The notes below the pieces were generated by a model. That model did not search any database and was not told where the DNA came from. It saw only the letters and a program-made list of their open reading frames with translations. From an uncultured Lachnospiraceae bacterium (GTDB lineage Bacteria; Bacillota; Clostridia; Lachnospirales; Lachnospiraceae), in assembly GCA_947631665.1 (NCBI GenBank), contig CANRMF010000011.1:1-46013 (forward strand): DNA of 46,013 nt. Reading direction: 5' to 3'. Shown here piece by piece: positions 8,687-17,065 of the stretch; positions within the stretch are counted from its first letter, which is position 1, and the number at the start of each line of letters is the position of its first letter. Both the position numbers and the translations under genes were made by a program.

Positions 8687-8750
8687 ATATAAAAACAAAC
8701 CCCTGTAATGGGGTGCTTGCACACCAATAATCTGGGGTTTGTTTTTATAT
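8687..8750. terminator. Long hairpin of element A, bidirectional terminator-like
   Basis: Arms 8687-8703 and 8734-8750 pair perfectly over 17 bp around a 30-nt loop. The arms carry an A-tract on the left and a T-tract on the right, so either strand would look like an intrinsic terminator. It could end prfB transcription. The loop contains GGTGCTTGCACACC. Confidence 0.75.
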
Positions 8751-8761
8751 TTGGCGGAACC

Positions 8762-8930
8762 GCCTCAGCGAGAAGCAGCGAAGCGGATTCGAGCTGGCGG
8801 CAAAACTGGTGAAGAATTGCCTCAGCGAGAAGTAGCGAAGCGGATTCGAGCTGACGGCAAAACTGGGAAAGGATTGCCTCAGCTAGAAGCAGCGAAGCGG
8901 ATTCGAGCTGACGGCAAAACTGGGAAAAAG
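8762..8930 (+). repeat. 57-bp tandem units of element A
   Basis: Three consecutive units begin at 8762, 8819 and 8876, exactly 57 nt apart. Cores vary at one site (C, T, C) plus a G-to-T in unit 3. Because 57 is a multiple of three, frames stay open on both strands, creating spurious ORFs with repeated KRIRADGK-like or LESASLLLAE-like peptides. Confidence 0.9.
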
Positions 8931-8938
8931 GAAAATTG

Positions 8939-10048
8939 CTATTTTCCGGAATTGATCCAGCGGAGATAAGCGTTGGTGAACGGCTCAAGGTATCCGTCGA
9001 GTACTTTTCCCACATCTCCCACTTCTTCGTTGGTACGATGGTCTTTTACCATTGTATATGGCTGCATCACATAAGAACGGATTTGATTTCCCCAGCCAAT
9101 CTCCTTGACTTCGCCGCGAATTCCTGAACGCTTTTCTTCTTCTTCCTGCCTTTTTAACACATACAATTTTGATTTCAACATCTTCATGGCGCGGTCTTTG
9201 TTCTGCAACTGGGAGCGCTCATTCTGACATTGCACTACAATTCCCGTAGGAATATGAGTAATCCGAATGGCGGAAGATGTTTTATTGACATGCTGCCCGC
9301 CGGCGCCACTGGAACGGTATGTATCCACGCGAATTTCATCATCTTTGACTTCAATTTCTATATTGTCGTCAATATCCGGCATAACATCGCAGGATACAAA
9401 TGAAGTCTGACGTTTTCCGGCGGCGTTAAACGGCGAAATTCTCACCAGACGGTGCACGCCCTTTTCGGACTTCAGATAGCCGTAAGCATTTTCTCCGGAA
9501 ACCTGAAATGTAATCGACTTAATTCCCGCCTCGTCTCCGTCCAGAAAATCAAGCACTTCCGTTTTATATCCTTTGGACTCTGCCCATCTGGAATACATTC
9601 GGAACAACATCTGCGCCCAGTCACAGGACTCTGTTCCACCGGCGCCCGCATTGAGTTTGACGACTGCATTACATTTATCATATTCTCCGGAAAGAAGTGT
9701 CTGGATTTTTACCTGTTCAAAATGCTCTATAAAAGCTTGAAGCTCTGTCTCCACCTCAACGACAATCGAACTGTCTCCTTCTTCATCGCCCATTTCAATC
9801 AGCACGCCCAAATCTTCATATTGATTTTCCAGAGTTTCTATAATTTCCAGATTGCTTTTCACATTTTTTAATTCCTGCATTTTTTTCTTGGAACCTTCGA
9901 TATCCTCCCAAAAGCCCTCTGCTTCCATTGCTGTCTCAATTTCTTTAATCTGCTCTTTTTTCTTTTCTACCTCAAAGGTTTCTTTCAGTTCAGCCAACTG
10001 TTCCTGATAGCCTGACCACTGATATTTATATTGCTCTAATTCAACCAA
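8939..10048 (-). CDS. prfB: Peptide chain release factor 2
   Basis: RF2 terminates translation at UGA and UAA. The 369-residue protein has the GGQ peptidyl-hydrolysis motif in SGAGGQHVNKT and the SPF stop-codon recognition tripeptide in RISPFN. The start is probably TTG at 10048 (MVELEQYKYQW), with AGAGGT upstream. No ATG in this frame is credible. There is no programmed frameshift: the frame is continuous. A CTTTGA hexamer remains at the usual site, read in frame as ACC-TTT-GAG. It follows secA by 73 nt. Confidence 0.93.
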   Translation of the reverse strand: MVELEQYKYQWSGYQEQLAELKETFEVEKKKEQIKEIETAMEAEGFWEDIEGSKKKMQELKNVKSNLEIIETLENQYEDLGVLIEMGDEEGDSSIVVEVETELQAFIEHFEQVKIQTLLSGEYDKCNAVVKLNAGAGGTESCDWAQMLFRMYSRWAESKGYKTEVLDFLDGDEAGIKSITFQVSGENAYGYLKSEKGVHRLVRISPFNAAGKRQTSFVSCDVMPDIDDNIEIEVKDDEIRVDTYRSSGAGGQHVNKTSSAIRITHIPTGIVVQCQNERSQLQNKDRAMKMLKSKLYVLKRQEEEEKRSGIRGEVKEIGWGNQIRSYVMQPYTMVKDHRTNEEVGDVGKVLDGYLEPFTNAYLRWINSGK

Positions 10049-10121
10049 AACAATACCTCTTTCTTTATTTTTATAACGGAAAGAACAGGGGCGGATAAAC
10101 CCAACCCCTGCTTTTTTCTTT

Positions 10122-12692
10122 TTATGCTTTTCTTCCACAGCAATTCTTATACTTTTTACCACTTCCACAAGGGCATGGATCATTTGGATATACCTTTTGT
10201 GAAGCACGCTGCTTTGGTTTTTTCACACCGTCATCATCTTTGTTGGTACCGGTTACCTGAGCGACTTCTTCTCTTTCCACTTTCTGCTCAACCTGTACAT
10301 GATATAAGGTCTTCACCGTATCCAGCCGGATATTGTAAATCATGTTGTCAAACATTTCAAAGCCCTGAATTTTGTACTCAACAGCCGGATCCCGCTGGCC
10401 ATAAGCGAGAAGGCCGATGCCCTGTTTCAACTGTTCCAAATCGTCAAGATGATCCATCCATTTCCGGTCAATGACCTTCAACAATACAATCCGCTCTAAT
10501 TCACGAATCTGTTCCGGCTCGGCAAACTCGCTCTCCTTATCTTCATAGAGCTGCACTGCCTTTTCCTTTAAGAGCTGGACAAATTCCGCCTTGCTCATGT
10601 TGCGGATTTCACTTTCTTTAACGCCCAGCTTCATCGGGATAATCTCAAACAGAGATTGATTCAGTCCTGCCAGATCCCAGTCTTCCGCACGCTGGTCGTC
10701 GCGAAGGAACTGGTTTACCTGAGTCTCGATGATTTCATTGACCATTTTCATAATGGCGTCGCGCATATTCTCACCGTTTAAGACTCTGGCTCTTTCTGCG
10801 TAAATAATTTCCCTCTGGTCGTTGTTGACCTTATCATATTCCATCAGGTTCTTTCTGATACCGAAGTTATTTCCCTCAATCTTCTTCTGCGCTCTCTCGA
10901 TTGTTTTTGTCAGCATCTTGTGATGAATTTCCTCATCTTCCGGTACGCGGAGCGCATTGAACACAGACATCATCTTTTCAGAGGCAAACAGCCTCATGAT
11001 GTCGTCCTCTAAAGAAATATAAAATTTAGATTCACCGATATCTCCCTGTCGTCCGGAACGTCCGCGTAACTGATTGTCAATACGTCTGGATTCATGCCGT
11101 TCTGTACCGATAATCTTTAATCCGCCCGCTGCCTTTGCTTCGTCGTCCAGTTTAATATCCGTACCACGTCCTGCCATGTTGGTTGCAATCGTAACAGCGC
11201 CATGCTGTCCTGCCTGAGCGACAATCTCGGCTTCCATTTCATGGAACTTGGCGTTTAACACTTTATGAGGAACACCCTGTTTTCTGAGCAGAGCACTGAT
11301 TTCCTCAGAAGAATCAATATTGATGGTGCCAACCAGAACCGGCTGGCCTTTCTTGTAAGAAGTCACAATATCGTTAATGACCGCCTGCAGTTTTCCCCTG
11401 CGCGTCTTGTACATTGCATCTTCGTGGTCAATTCTGGCAATCGGTTTGTTGGTCGGGATTTCCACAACGTCCATGCTGTAAATGTCCCGAAATTCCTTTT
11501 CTTCCGTCAGCGCAGTACCGGTCATGCCCGCTTTCTTTTCATATTTGTTAAAAAAGTTCTGGAAGGTAATTGTGGCTAACGTTTTGCTTTCCCTGTTGAC
11601 TTTGACATGCTCTTTTGCCTCAATCGCCTGATGAAGGCCGTCAGAGTAGCGGCGTCCCGGCATGATACGCCCGGTAAATTCGTCTACAATCAGAACTTCT
11701 TCGTCTTTTACCACATAATCCTGATCACGATGCATCAGATTGTGGGCGCGGAGAGCCAAAATCACGTTGTGCTGCAATTCCAGATTTTCAGCGTCCGCAT
11801 AGTTATCAATATGGAAGAATTTTTCTACTTTTTCAATTCCCTGCGCTGTCAACGTCACAATCTTATCCTTTTCATTGACAAGGAAATCTCCATCTTCTTC
11901 AATATCCACGCCCATAATCGCGTCCATCTTACTGAGTTCCGGTTTTGCCGTACCCCGTTCCAACTGTCTGGCAAGAATATCGCACATCTCATAGAGTTTT
12001 GTCGATTTTCCACTCTGACCGGAAATAATCAGCGGCGTTCTCGCCTCGTCAATCAGAACGGAATCGACCTCGTCGATAATACAGTAATGCAGACCTCTCT
12101 GCACCAACTGCTCTTTATAAACCACCATGTTGTCTCTCAGATAGTCAAATCCAAGTTCGTTATTGGTAATATAAGTAATGTCGCAGTCATATGCCTGCTT
12201 CTTTTCTTCCTGCTCCATATCTGCCAGCACACAACCGACCGTAAGTCCGAGCGCTCTGTGTACCTGTCCCATCCACTCCGCATCACGCGTGGCAAGGTAT
12301 TCATTGACCGTTACAATATGCACGCCTTTTCCTTCCAAAGCATTTAAGTATGCAGGCAGAAGACAGGTCTGCGTTTTACCTTCACCGGTCTTCATCTCAG
12401 CGATACGTCCTTCGTGAAGAATAATACCGCCCTGAATCTGACATGGATAATGCTCTGTTCCGAGAATCCTGCGGGTTGCCTCACGCACAAGCGCGTAAGC
12501 CTCCGGAAGGAGATCTTCAAGCGTTTCTCCCTCTGCCAGCCGGCTTTTAAATTCCTGCGTTTTCGCTTTCATTTCCTCATCACTGAGTTTTTCCATTTCC
12601 GGCTTCAGACTTAATACTTTTTCTACTGTTTTCTGATGTCGTTTTAATTCCCGTTCACTGTGTGAACCTGCTATTTTACTAATTACGCTCAT
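10122..12692 (-). CDS. secA: Protein translocase ATPase SecA
   Basis: SecA drives preproteins through SecYEG, which the many exported proteins in this window need. The 856-residue protein has Walker A KTGEGKT (101-107), the [14 protein letters not shown] helicase segment and the [12 protein letters not shown] motif. It ends with the zinc-binding [13 protein letters not shown] tail that contacts SecB or phospholipid. AGGAGA precedes the ATG. Length and tail indicate the housekeeping SecA1. Confidence 0.97.
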   Translation of the reverse strand: MSVISKIAGSHSERELKRHQKTVEKVLSLKPEMEKLSDEEMKAKTQEFKSRLAEGETLEDLLPEAYALVREATRRILGTEHYPCQIQGGIILHEGRIAEMKTGEGKTQTCLLPAYLNALEGKGVHIVTVNEYLATRDAEWMGQVHRALGLTVGCVLADMEQEEKKQAYDCDITYITNNELGFDYLRDNMVVYKEQLVQRGLHYCIIDEVDSVLIDEARTPLIISGQSGKSTKLYEMCDILARQLERGTAKPELSKMDAIMGVDIEEDGDFLVNEKDKIVTLTAQGIEKVEKFFHIDNYADAENLELQHNVILALRAHNLMHRDQDYVVKDEEVLIVDEFTGRIMPGRRYSDGLHQAIEAKEHVKVNRESKTLATITFQNFFNKYEKKAGMTGTALTEEKEFRDIYSMDVVEIPTNKPIARIDHEDAMYKTRRGKLQAVINDIVTSYKKGQPVLVGTINIDSSEEISALLRKQGVPHKVLNAKFHEMEAEIVAQAGQHGAVTIATNMAGRGTDIKLDDEAKAAGGLKIIGTERHESRRIDNQLRGRSGRQGDIGESKFYISLEDDIMRLFASEKMMSVFNALRVPEDEEIHHKMLTKTIERAQKKIEGNNFGIRKNLMEYDKVNNDQREIIYAERARVLNGENMRDAIMKMVNEIIETQVNQFLRDDQRAEDWDLAGLNQSLFEIIPMKLGVKESEIRNMSKAEFVQLLKEKAVQLYEDKESEFAEPEQIRELERIVLLKVIDRKWMDHLDDLEQLKQGIGLLAYGQRDPAVEYKIQGFEMFDNMIYNIRLDTVKTLYHVQVEQKVEREEVAQVTGTNKDDDGVKKPKQRASQKVYPNDPCPCGSGKKYKNCCGRKA

Positions 12693-12805
12693 GGTAATCT
12701 CCTAAATAATCGTATTTGTGTAAATCTACACTGTGTTTTATAATAACATTTTCATTGACAATGTTCAACAACATGGTTATCAATTTATTGTAAACGATTT
12801 GTAAA

Positions 12806-12842
12806 CAAAAAGCTCCGGAAGCTTTCGCCTCCGGAGTTTTTA
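12806..12842 (-). terminator. Terminator of hpf
   Basis: CTCCGGAGGC pairs with GCTTCCGGAG (one G-U) around a GAAA tetraloop. It is flanked by A-tracts and T-tracts so that it could work in both directions. It lies 15 nt past the hpf stop and before secA. Confidence 0.88.
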
Positions 12843-12856
12843 TGACCAATCAAATC

Positions 12857-13399
12857 CTAATCAAATTCCGGTTCAATTAAACCGTATGTGCCATTTTTTC
12901 TCTTATATACGACATTGACCTCGTCGGTTTCCGCATTTAAAAATACAAAGAAGCTGTGTCCTATCAAATCCATCTGGATACATGCCTCCTCCGGATCCAT
13001 CGGTTTAATCCCAAAATGCTTTATCTTTACAATCCTAACCCCTTCATCTTCGTCGTCATAGTCATAATCGGCGTCAAAGAAATCAGATTTAAAACTATCC
13101 CTTGCTGCCTTTTTCTTGTCAATAATTTTCTTTTTGAACTTTACAAGCTGCCGCTCAATCGTCTCCTCCACCAGATCAATCGTAGCGTACATATCTGTGC
13201 TGGTTTCTTCTGCTCTGATGATGTTTCCTTTTACAGGAATTGTTACCTCTACCTTCTGACTGTCCTTATCCACACTAAGAGTTACATCAACCTCCGCATC
13301 TTCTGCAAGATATTTATCGAGTTTTCCGAGTTTTTTCTCAATATCTGTTCTGATGCCATCGGTTACCTTAATGTTTTTCCCGAAAATGTTAATTCTCAT
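12857..13399 (-). CDS. hpf: Long-form ribosome hibernation promoting factor
   Basis: A 180-residue protein of the long HPF type. The N-terminal domain (about 1-100) would sit in the 30S channel, and the C-terminal domain (about 120-178, VKIKHFGIKPMDPEEACIQMDLIGHSFFVF) mediates 100S dimer formation. A charged linker rich in Asp/Glu and Tyr separates them. I chose the ATG at 13399 because AGGAAGTG precedes it. The frame is open farther upstream but without signals. It has its own promoter (13431-13459) and terminator. Confidence 0.94.
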   Translation of the reverse strand: MRINIFGKNIKVTDGIRTDIEKKLGKLDKYLAEDAEVDVTLSVDKDSQKVEVTIPVKGNIIRAEETSTDMYATIDLVEETIERQLVKFKKKIIDKKKAARDSFKSDFFDADYDYDDEDEGVRIVKIKHFGIKPMDPEEACIQMDLIGHSFFVFLNAETDEVNVVYKRKNGTYGLIEPEFD

Positions 13400-13430
13400 G
13401 AGCCCACTTCCTTTCCTATCTCGTATGTTT

Positions 13431-13459
13431 ATTATATCATATCGTATATTGGTTTCCAA
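13431..13459 (-). promoter_or_regulatory. hpf promoter
   Basis: Extended -10 TGA-TATAAT (13431-13436), 17-nt spacer and -35 TTGGAA (13454-13459) on the minus strand. The TSS would be about 25 nt before the hpf ATG. A second TATAAT lies farther upstream near 13475. Confidence 0.6.
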
Positions 13460-13560
13460 GAAATATTTTCCATTATACGGCTTTTTTGTGTCCTTTTTTT
13501 GTGCATTTTTTACAATTTCGCCCTTTTTTTATTTTTTTGACATCATTCCTCTTTATCTAA

Positions 13561-13633
13561 GTTATTAACATCAATTTTTCTACTGAAACTTCCCAAAAAA
13601 TGGGTTATTAACCAAGTTGTTAACATTATTAAC
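13561..13633. repeat. Cluster of GTTATTAAC-like 9-mers
   Basis: The 495-nt gap between hpf and the next gene is AT-rich. It contains GTTATTAAC at 13561 and 13604, GTTGTTAAC at 13616 and ATTATTAAC at 13625. The second is the centre of the palindrome GGTTATTAACC. Apart from these, the hpf promoter and the terminator at 13837-13874, I see no gene or RNA here. Confidence 0.5.
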
Positions 13634-13836
13634 GCATTTTTTATAAATATTATGTAAATTATTGTCGATTTATGGAAAGAACAGGCGTTTTGTTCACATC
13701 TAATAAAATTGTGCATTTCTCATAATTTTACTTGACAAATTTTAAAGCCGTTTTTCGTGTAAATCTTTATATAAAATGGGCAAATCACTCTGTAAAAAAG
13801 CAAAGTAAATACTGACCGATGCGGAGAATTTATAAC

Positions 13837-13874
13837 AAAAAAACTCTCATATCCAAATGATACAAGAGTTTTTC
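13837..13874 (-). terminator. Terminator of the NlpC/P60 gene
   Basis: On the minus strand AAAAACTCT pairs with AGAGTTTTT, with an inner TATC/GATA pairing and a short loop, ending in a T-tract. It lies 21 nt after the stop codon at 13895. Confidence 0.8.
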
Positions 13875-13894
13875 TGTTATTTTATGATAATCAT

Positions 13895-15217
13895 TTATCC
13901 GATAATTCTTCTTGCCGCGCATGGAGAACCCATACCGCTGATAATAATACCGGTAGATTCCGTTGACGCGTGTATAATCTGACCTCCGCCTATGTACATT
14001 GCCACATGGCTGATTCTGGAGCCGCTGTAATTATAGAACAGCAAATCGCCCGGCTGCAGGCTTCCCATAGAAACAGCCCTTCCGTTTTTGGACTGTTCTG
14101 CGGATACCCTGTTTAAAGAATATCCGAAATGCGCATAAACGGACATTGTAAATCCGGAACAGTCTGTGCCGTTTGTCAGGCTCGAACCGCCATATACATA
14201 CGGATTTCCCAAGAACTGTTTTGCGTATGCCACGACATCAGATGCTCCACCGGAGCCGTTATCACCATATGATGGCGAGCTGTCCGGCTCTGAGTCATGC
14301 GATGTGTTGGTATTTGTATTAGTATTAGTATTCGTATCAGTGTCGTTACTGTAATCGTCGCCACCGTCATTATCAACTGCATTATTTGAAATGGTATCCT
14401 GCGTCACCGTATTGTTTCTTGCGGCTTCCTCTGCTGCTCTCCTTGCAGCTTCCTCCGCCTCCCTAATCCGGCGCTGCTCCTCGCGGATCTCTTTATTTGT
14501 CTTTGCGTGCTCCATACCAATGGATATGCTGGCGTAATCTGCGGAAATCCAGCCGCCGACGCCGTCTTCAATCTTAACCTTAATCCACTGACCGGTATGG
14601 TCAAACTTTTTAATCGTTACATTTTCATTTTTGTATACGTTTGTCAGCACTTCGGATTCTGTGCTCGTCTTTTCCCTGACATGTACCGCCTCTTTGACGT
14701 GCGCGCTGACATAACCTTTATTAAGCGCTATTTCTTTTGCCTCACTGCCCGTTACAAAAAATTCCGCTTTAATGTAACCGGTACAGTTTCCTGATACAAT
14801 TTTGTACCAGCCGTTATTTGTCGTTTCCAAAATTGTCGCGCCGCAGTTGTTGTAAATCTTGCCGACACGCTTTGAATTGACATCTGGTCTTTTACGGACA
14901 TTTACATAATCTTCTTTTCCACCGGAAACCTTTGTAATCGCAATATTGTCAAAAAGCTTATCTTCCGCAGATTTTTTTGTTTCATCTACATTTTTTTCTT
15001 CTTTTTGAACAACTGCCGGTTTGTCCGGAAGCAGGGAAAGAATTTCCTTGTCTGTACCTACTGTTTCAATATATTCGTCTACAACAGCAACCGCCCCTAC
15101 ACTGGGGATTTCTGTATCTAATTCGCTTGTCTGCGCATATGTAGCAGTATTACCGCTCATCACTAAACTGGCGACCAGAACACCACTCATTAAAATACGT
15201 GCGTAATTGTGTCTCAT
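13895..15217 (-). CDS. Secreted SH3b-SH3b-NlpC/P60 cell-wall hydrolase
   Basis: A 440-residue exported protein with a signal peptide (about 1-29, ending ATYAQ). Two bacterial SH3 domains follow (about 90-150 and 160-225), then a charged helix rich in Glu/Arg/Ala and an Asn-Thr-Asp linker with a (TN)n run. The C-terminal NlpC/P60 endopeptidase spans about 327-440. Catalytic residues are Cys353 in TDCSGF, His404 in ISHVA and probably His416. Such proteins cut stem peptides during wall remodelling. ATG 15217 has GGAGGT six bases upstream and a consensus promoter at 15268-15295. It is a single-gene unit. Confidence 0.92.
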   Translation of the reverse strand: MRHNYARILMSGVLVASLVMSGNTATYAQTSELDTEIPSVGAVAVVDEYIETVGTDKEILSLLPDKPAVVQKEEKNVDETKKSAEDKLFDNIAITKVSGGKEDYVNVRKRPDVNSKRVGKIYNNCGATILETTNNGWYKIVSGNCTGYIKAEFFVTGSEAKEIALNKGYVSAHVKEAVHVREKTSTESEVLTNVYKNENVTIKKFDHTGQWIKVKIEDGVGGWISADYASISIGMEHAKTNKEIREEQRRIREAEEAARRAAEEAARNNTVTQDTISNNAVDNDGGDDYSNDTDTNTNTNTNTNTSHDSEPDSSPSYGDNGSGGASDVVAYAKQFLGNPYVYGGSSLTNGTDCSGFTMSVYAHFGYSLNRVSAEQSKNGRAVSMGSLQPGDLLFYNYSGSRISHVAMYIGGGQIIHASTESTGIIISGMGSPCAARRIIG

Positions 15218-15267
15218 CTTTAAACCTCCCACAATACTCCACTTTAAAATATTACAATTGTATTACA

Positions 15268-15295
15268 ATTATATCAGTTTTACGCATTATGTCAA
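15268..15295 (-). promoter_or_regulatory. Promoter of the NlpC/P60 gene
   Basis: Perfect TTGACA (15290-15295) and perfect TATAAT (15268-15273) with a 16-nt spacer on the minus strand. Immediately downstream, overlapping the start site, is TACAATTGTA followed by TTACAATT, a palindromic stretch that could be an operator. Confidence 0.8.
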
Positions 15296-15303
15296 CAACT
15301 TAG

Positions 15304-15332
15304 TTGAAATTCTTCTTATTTTATTTTATCTT
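15304..15332 (+). promoter_or_regulatory. Possible SDR promoter
   Basis: Plus strand -35 TTGAAA (15304-15309), 17-nt spacer and -10 TATCTT (15327-15332). It is divergent from, and 8 nt from, the NlpC/P60 promoter. It would give an 80-nt leader to the SDR gene. Confidence 0.4.
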
Positions 15333-15417
15333 TATAGGTAGATACACTGAAAAATTTTTTGAAAAGAACGGTTTTATTACTGTTGATGCTGCCCTTTGGC
15401 GGCGGAATGGAGTTTCA

Positions 15418-16140
15418 ATGAAAAAAAATGTCTTAATTACCGGCGTCTCTGGCGGAATCGGCAGCGCCCTTGCCAGAAAATATATGGAAAACGGTTATCA
15501 GGTAACCGGCGTTTATCGTTCTAATGAGAATGAAATCAAAAAATTACGGCAGGAGTTTCAGGACTGCTTTTTGCCGGTTCAATGCGATTTGTCCCGATTT
15601 GAAAATGCGGCCCTGCTGATGAAGGCGCTGCACCAAAAAGGGCTGACTGTTGATATTCTGATAAATAATGCGGGGCTATCCGTTGTCGGACTGCTTCAGG
15701 ACTTGACCGCAGATGAATGGGAGAAACTCTGGAATACAAACGTCACTTCTGCCGTATCGCTTTGCCGCGCCGTCATCGGAGACTTTTTGTCCAAAGGAGC
15801 CGGCGAGATTATCAACATTTCTTCCATCTGGGGAAAAACAGGCGCCTCCTGTGAAGTGGCATATTCCACTACAAAAGGCGCCTTAAATACTTTTACAAAA
15901 GCTCTTGCCTTAGAGCTTGCTCCGTCCGGTATCCGCGTCAATGCGCTTGCCTGCGGTCTGATTGACACAAAAATGAACGCGCATCTTTCTGCCGGCGAAA
16001 TTGCCGAATTTGTCAGCAAAATTCCGGCAGGGCGTATCGGCACGCCGGAAGATGTCGCAAACGCGGCATATATGCTTTCTACTGCCGGCGGTTACATCAC
16101 CGGACAGATTCTTTCTTTAGACGGTGGATTTACGATGTAA
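15418..16140 (+). CDS. Short-chain dehydrogenase/reductase, FabG-like
   Basis: A 240-residue classical SDR. The dinucleotide motif TGVSGGIG is at 8-15, NNAG follows in the middle, the catalytic Ser lies in NISSIWG, YSTTK carries the catalytic Tyr and Lys, and the C terminus is the usual LSLDGGFTM. It resembles 3-oxoacyl-ACP reductases but is not in a fatty-acid cluster, so the substrate is unknown. ATG 15418 has GGAG close upstream; the frame is open 114 nt farther but without signals. It is one of few plus-strand genes. Its last 47 bp are repeated twice after the stop. Confidence 0.88.
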   Translation: MKKNVLITGVSGGIGSALARKYMENGYQVTGVYRSNENEIKKLRQEFQDCFLPVQCDLSRFENAALLMKALHQKGLTVDILINNAGLSVVGLLQDLTADEWEKLWNTNVTSAVSLCRAVIGDFLSKGAGEIINISSIWGKTGASCEVAYSTTKGALNTFTKALALELAPSGIRVNALACGLIDTKMNAHLSAGEIAEFVSKIPAGRIGTPEDVANAAYMLSTAGGYITGQILSLDGGFTM

Positions 16141-16236
16141 TCCGCACCGGACAGATGCTTTCTTTGAACGGGACTTTACGATGTAATCCGCACCGGACAA
16201 ATTCTTTCTTTGAATGGGACATTACAATGTAATCCC
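16099..16236 (+). repeat. Tandem triplication of the SDR gene 3' end
   Basis: Copy 1 (16099-16145) is the real gene end including the TAA stop. Copies 2 (16146-16191) and 3 (16192-16236) each begin ACCGGACA, contain TTCTTTCTTTGAA or a close form, and end ACGATGTAATCC or ACAATGTAATCC. Copies 2 and 3 share changes absent from copy 1 (GAACGGG or GAATGGG in place of GACGGTGG), suggesting that a decayed copy was itself duplicated. Confidence 0.9.
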
Positions 16237-16242
16237 TAATAT

Positions 16243-17046
16243 TTATTTTTTGTCCAGATATGCCATATCCCCGTCGCTGAGTTCAAAATCAACCTGCGCA
16301 TTTGCAATAATGCGTTCTTCTTTCGTTGATTTCGGAATCACGACCGTTCCTTTCTGAAGGCAGTACCGGATACAAACCTGCGGCACTGTCGCCTGATATT
16401 TTTCTGCAATTTTTTTAATGTATGTATCGTCTACAATTCCGCCGGAAGCGAGTGGCGAATATGCGATAATCTGAATTTTTTCCTGTTTGCAGAAATCCAC
16501 TGTTTCTTCCTGCCGCAGCCCGATATGGAAGTTAATCTGATTGCACATCGGCACAACACTGCACTCGTCTAAAATCGGCTGAAGGTGTTTCGGCTCAAAG
16601 TTTGACACACCGATTGCCCGGACTTTTTTGCTCTGATAGATTTCCTCCATCGCTTTGTAACTGGCAATATTTCCCTCCGTACAATCCATGCCCCACTTAT
16701 CCCATGGCCATGGCGCATGAATTAAATATAAATCAATATATTCCAATCCCAAATCGGAGAGGGATTTTTCAAAACATTCTTTTGCAATATCATAACCCTT
16801 GCACTCCGCCGGAAGTTTTGTCGTGACAAAAATTTCCTCTCGTGGAATACCTGAATCTTTGATGGCCTTCCCGATACTCTGCTCATTTCCGTAAGCGGCG
16901 GCGGTATCAATATGGCGGTATCCGTTGCGCAGCGCATAAGTAACGGCGCGATATGCGTCTTCCCCTTCCGGCACCTGCCACGTGCCGAGTCCGATTTTTG
17001 GAATTTCGACTCCGTTTGATAATGTATACGTTTCCTGTAAAATCAT
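16243..17046 (-). CDS. Aldo/keto reductase
   Basis: A 267-residue NADPH-dependent AKR with the catalytic tetrad Asp47, Tyr52, Lys77 and His110 (HIDTAAAYGNE, TTKLP, LIHAPWPW). The C-terminal cofactor segment VIPKSTKEERI is present. It is close to the 2,5-diketo-gluconate or methylglyoxal reductase branch. AAAGGAG precedes the ATG. It is the last gene of the cupin/beta-helix operon, 19 nt after the lipoprotein gene, so its substrate may be a sugar-derived carbonyl. That is inference. Confidence 0.92.
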   Translation of the reverse strand: MILQETYTLSNGVEIPKIGLGTWQVPEGEDAYRAVTYALRNGYRHIDTAAAYGNEQSIGKAIKDSGIPREEIFVTTKLPAECKGYDIAKECFEKSLSDLGLEYIDLYLIHAPWPWDKWGMDCTEGNIASYKAMEEIYQSKKVRAIGVSNFEPKHLQPILDECSVVPMCNQINFHIGLRQEETVDFCKQEKIQIIAYSPLASGGIVDDTYIKKIAEKYQATVPQVCIRYCLQKGTVVIPKSTKEERIIANAQVDFELSDGDMAYLDKK

Positions 17047-17065
17047 TGCTTTTCTCCTTTATCCT

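Larger units (their letters stand above)
8674..8930 (+). repeat. Structured repeat element A
   Basis: Reading on the plus strand: a left arm CCCAGTTTTGCC (8674-8685), a long hairpin (8687-8750) with TGCTTGCA in its loop, a short GGCGG/CCGCC hairpin (8753-8764) with central GGAACC, and then three units. Each unit holds a 32-nt core beginning TCAGCGAGAAG and ending GGATTCGAGCTG (8765-8796, 8822-8853, 8879-8910). Each core is followed by GGCAAAACTGGG or its one-mismatch form, the reverse complement of the left arm. Element B has the same core and loops but different stems. It fills the gap between prfB and hom. Confidence 0.85.

Noticed and set aside
8762-8930. CRISPR array
   Set aside because: Only three units, all 57 nt and alike throughout; there are no unique spacers and no cas genes.
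8674-8930. Retron or diversity-generating element
   Set aside because: Complementary outer arms and a long hairpin recall a retron ncRNA, but there is no reverse transcriptase in the window and tandem 3' units are not typical.
8530-9015. Open frames across element A on both strands with repeated peptides
   Set aside because: The 57-nt period keeps frames open by arithmetic. No SD or start fits, and the same core is read in other frames in element B.
11607-12347. 246-codon plus-strand frame opposite secA
   Set aside because: The sequence is low-complexity antisense of the highly conserved secA and has no recognisable domain.
15304-15417. Upstream extension of the SDR
   Set aside because: Would add 38 hydrophobic residues before the conserved N terminus; the ATG at 15418 has an SD and fits the family.
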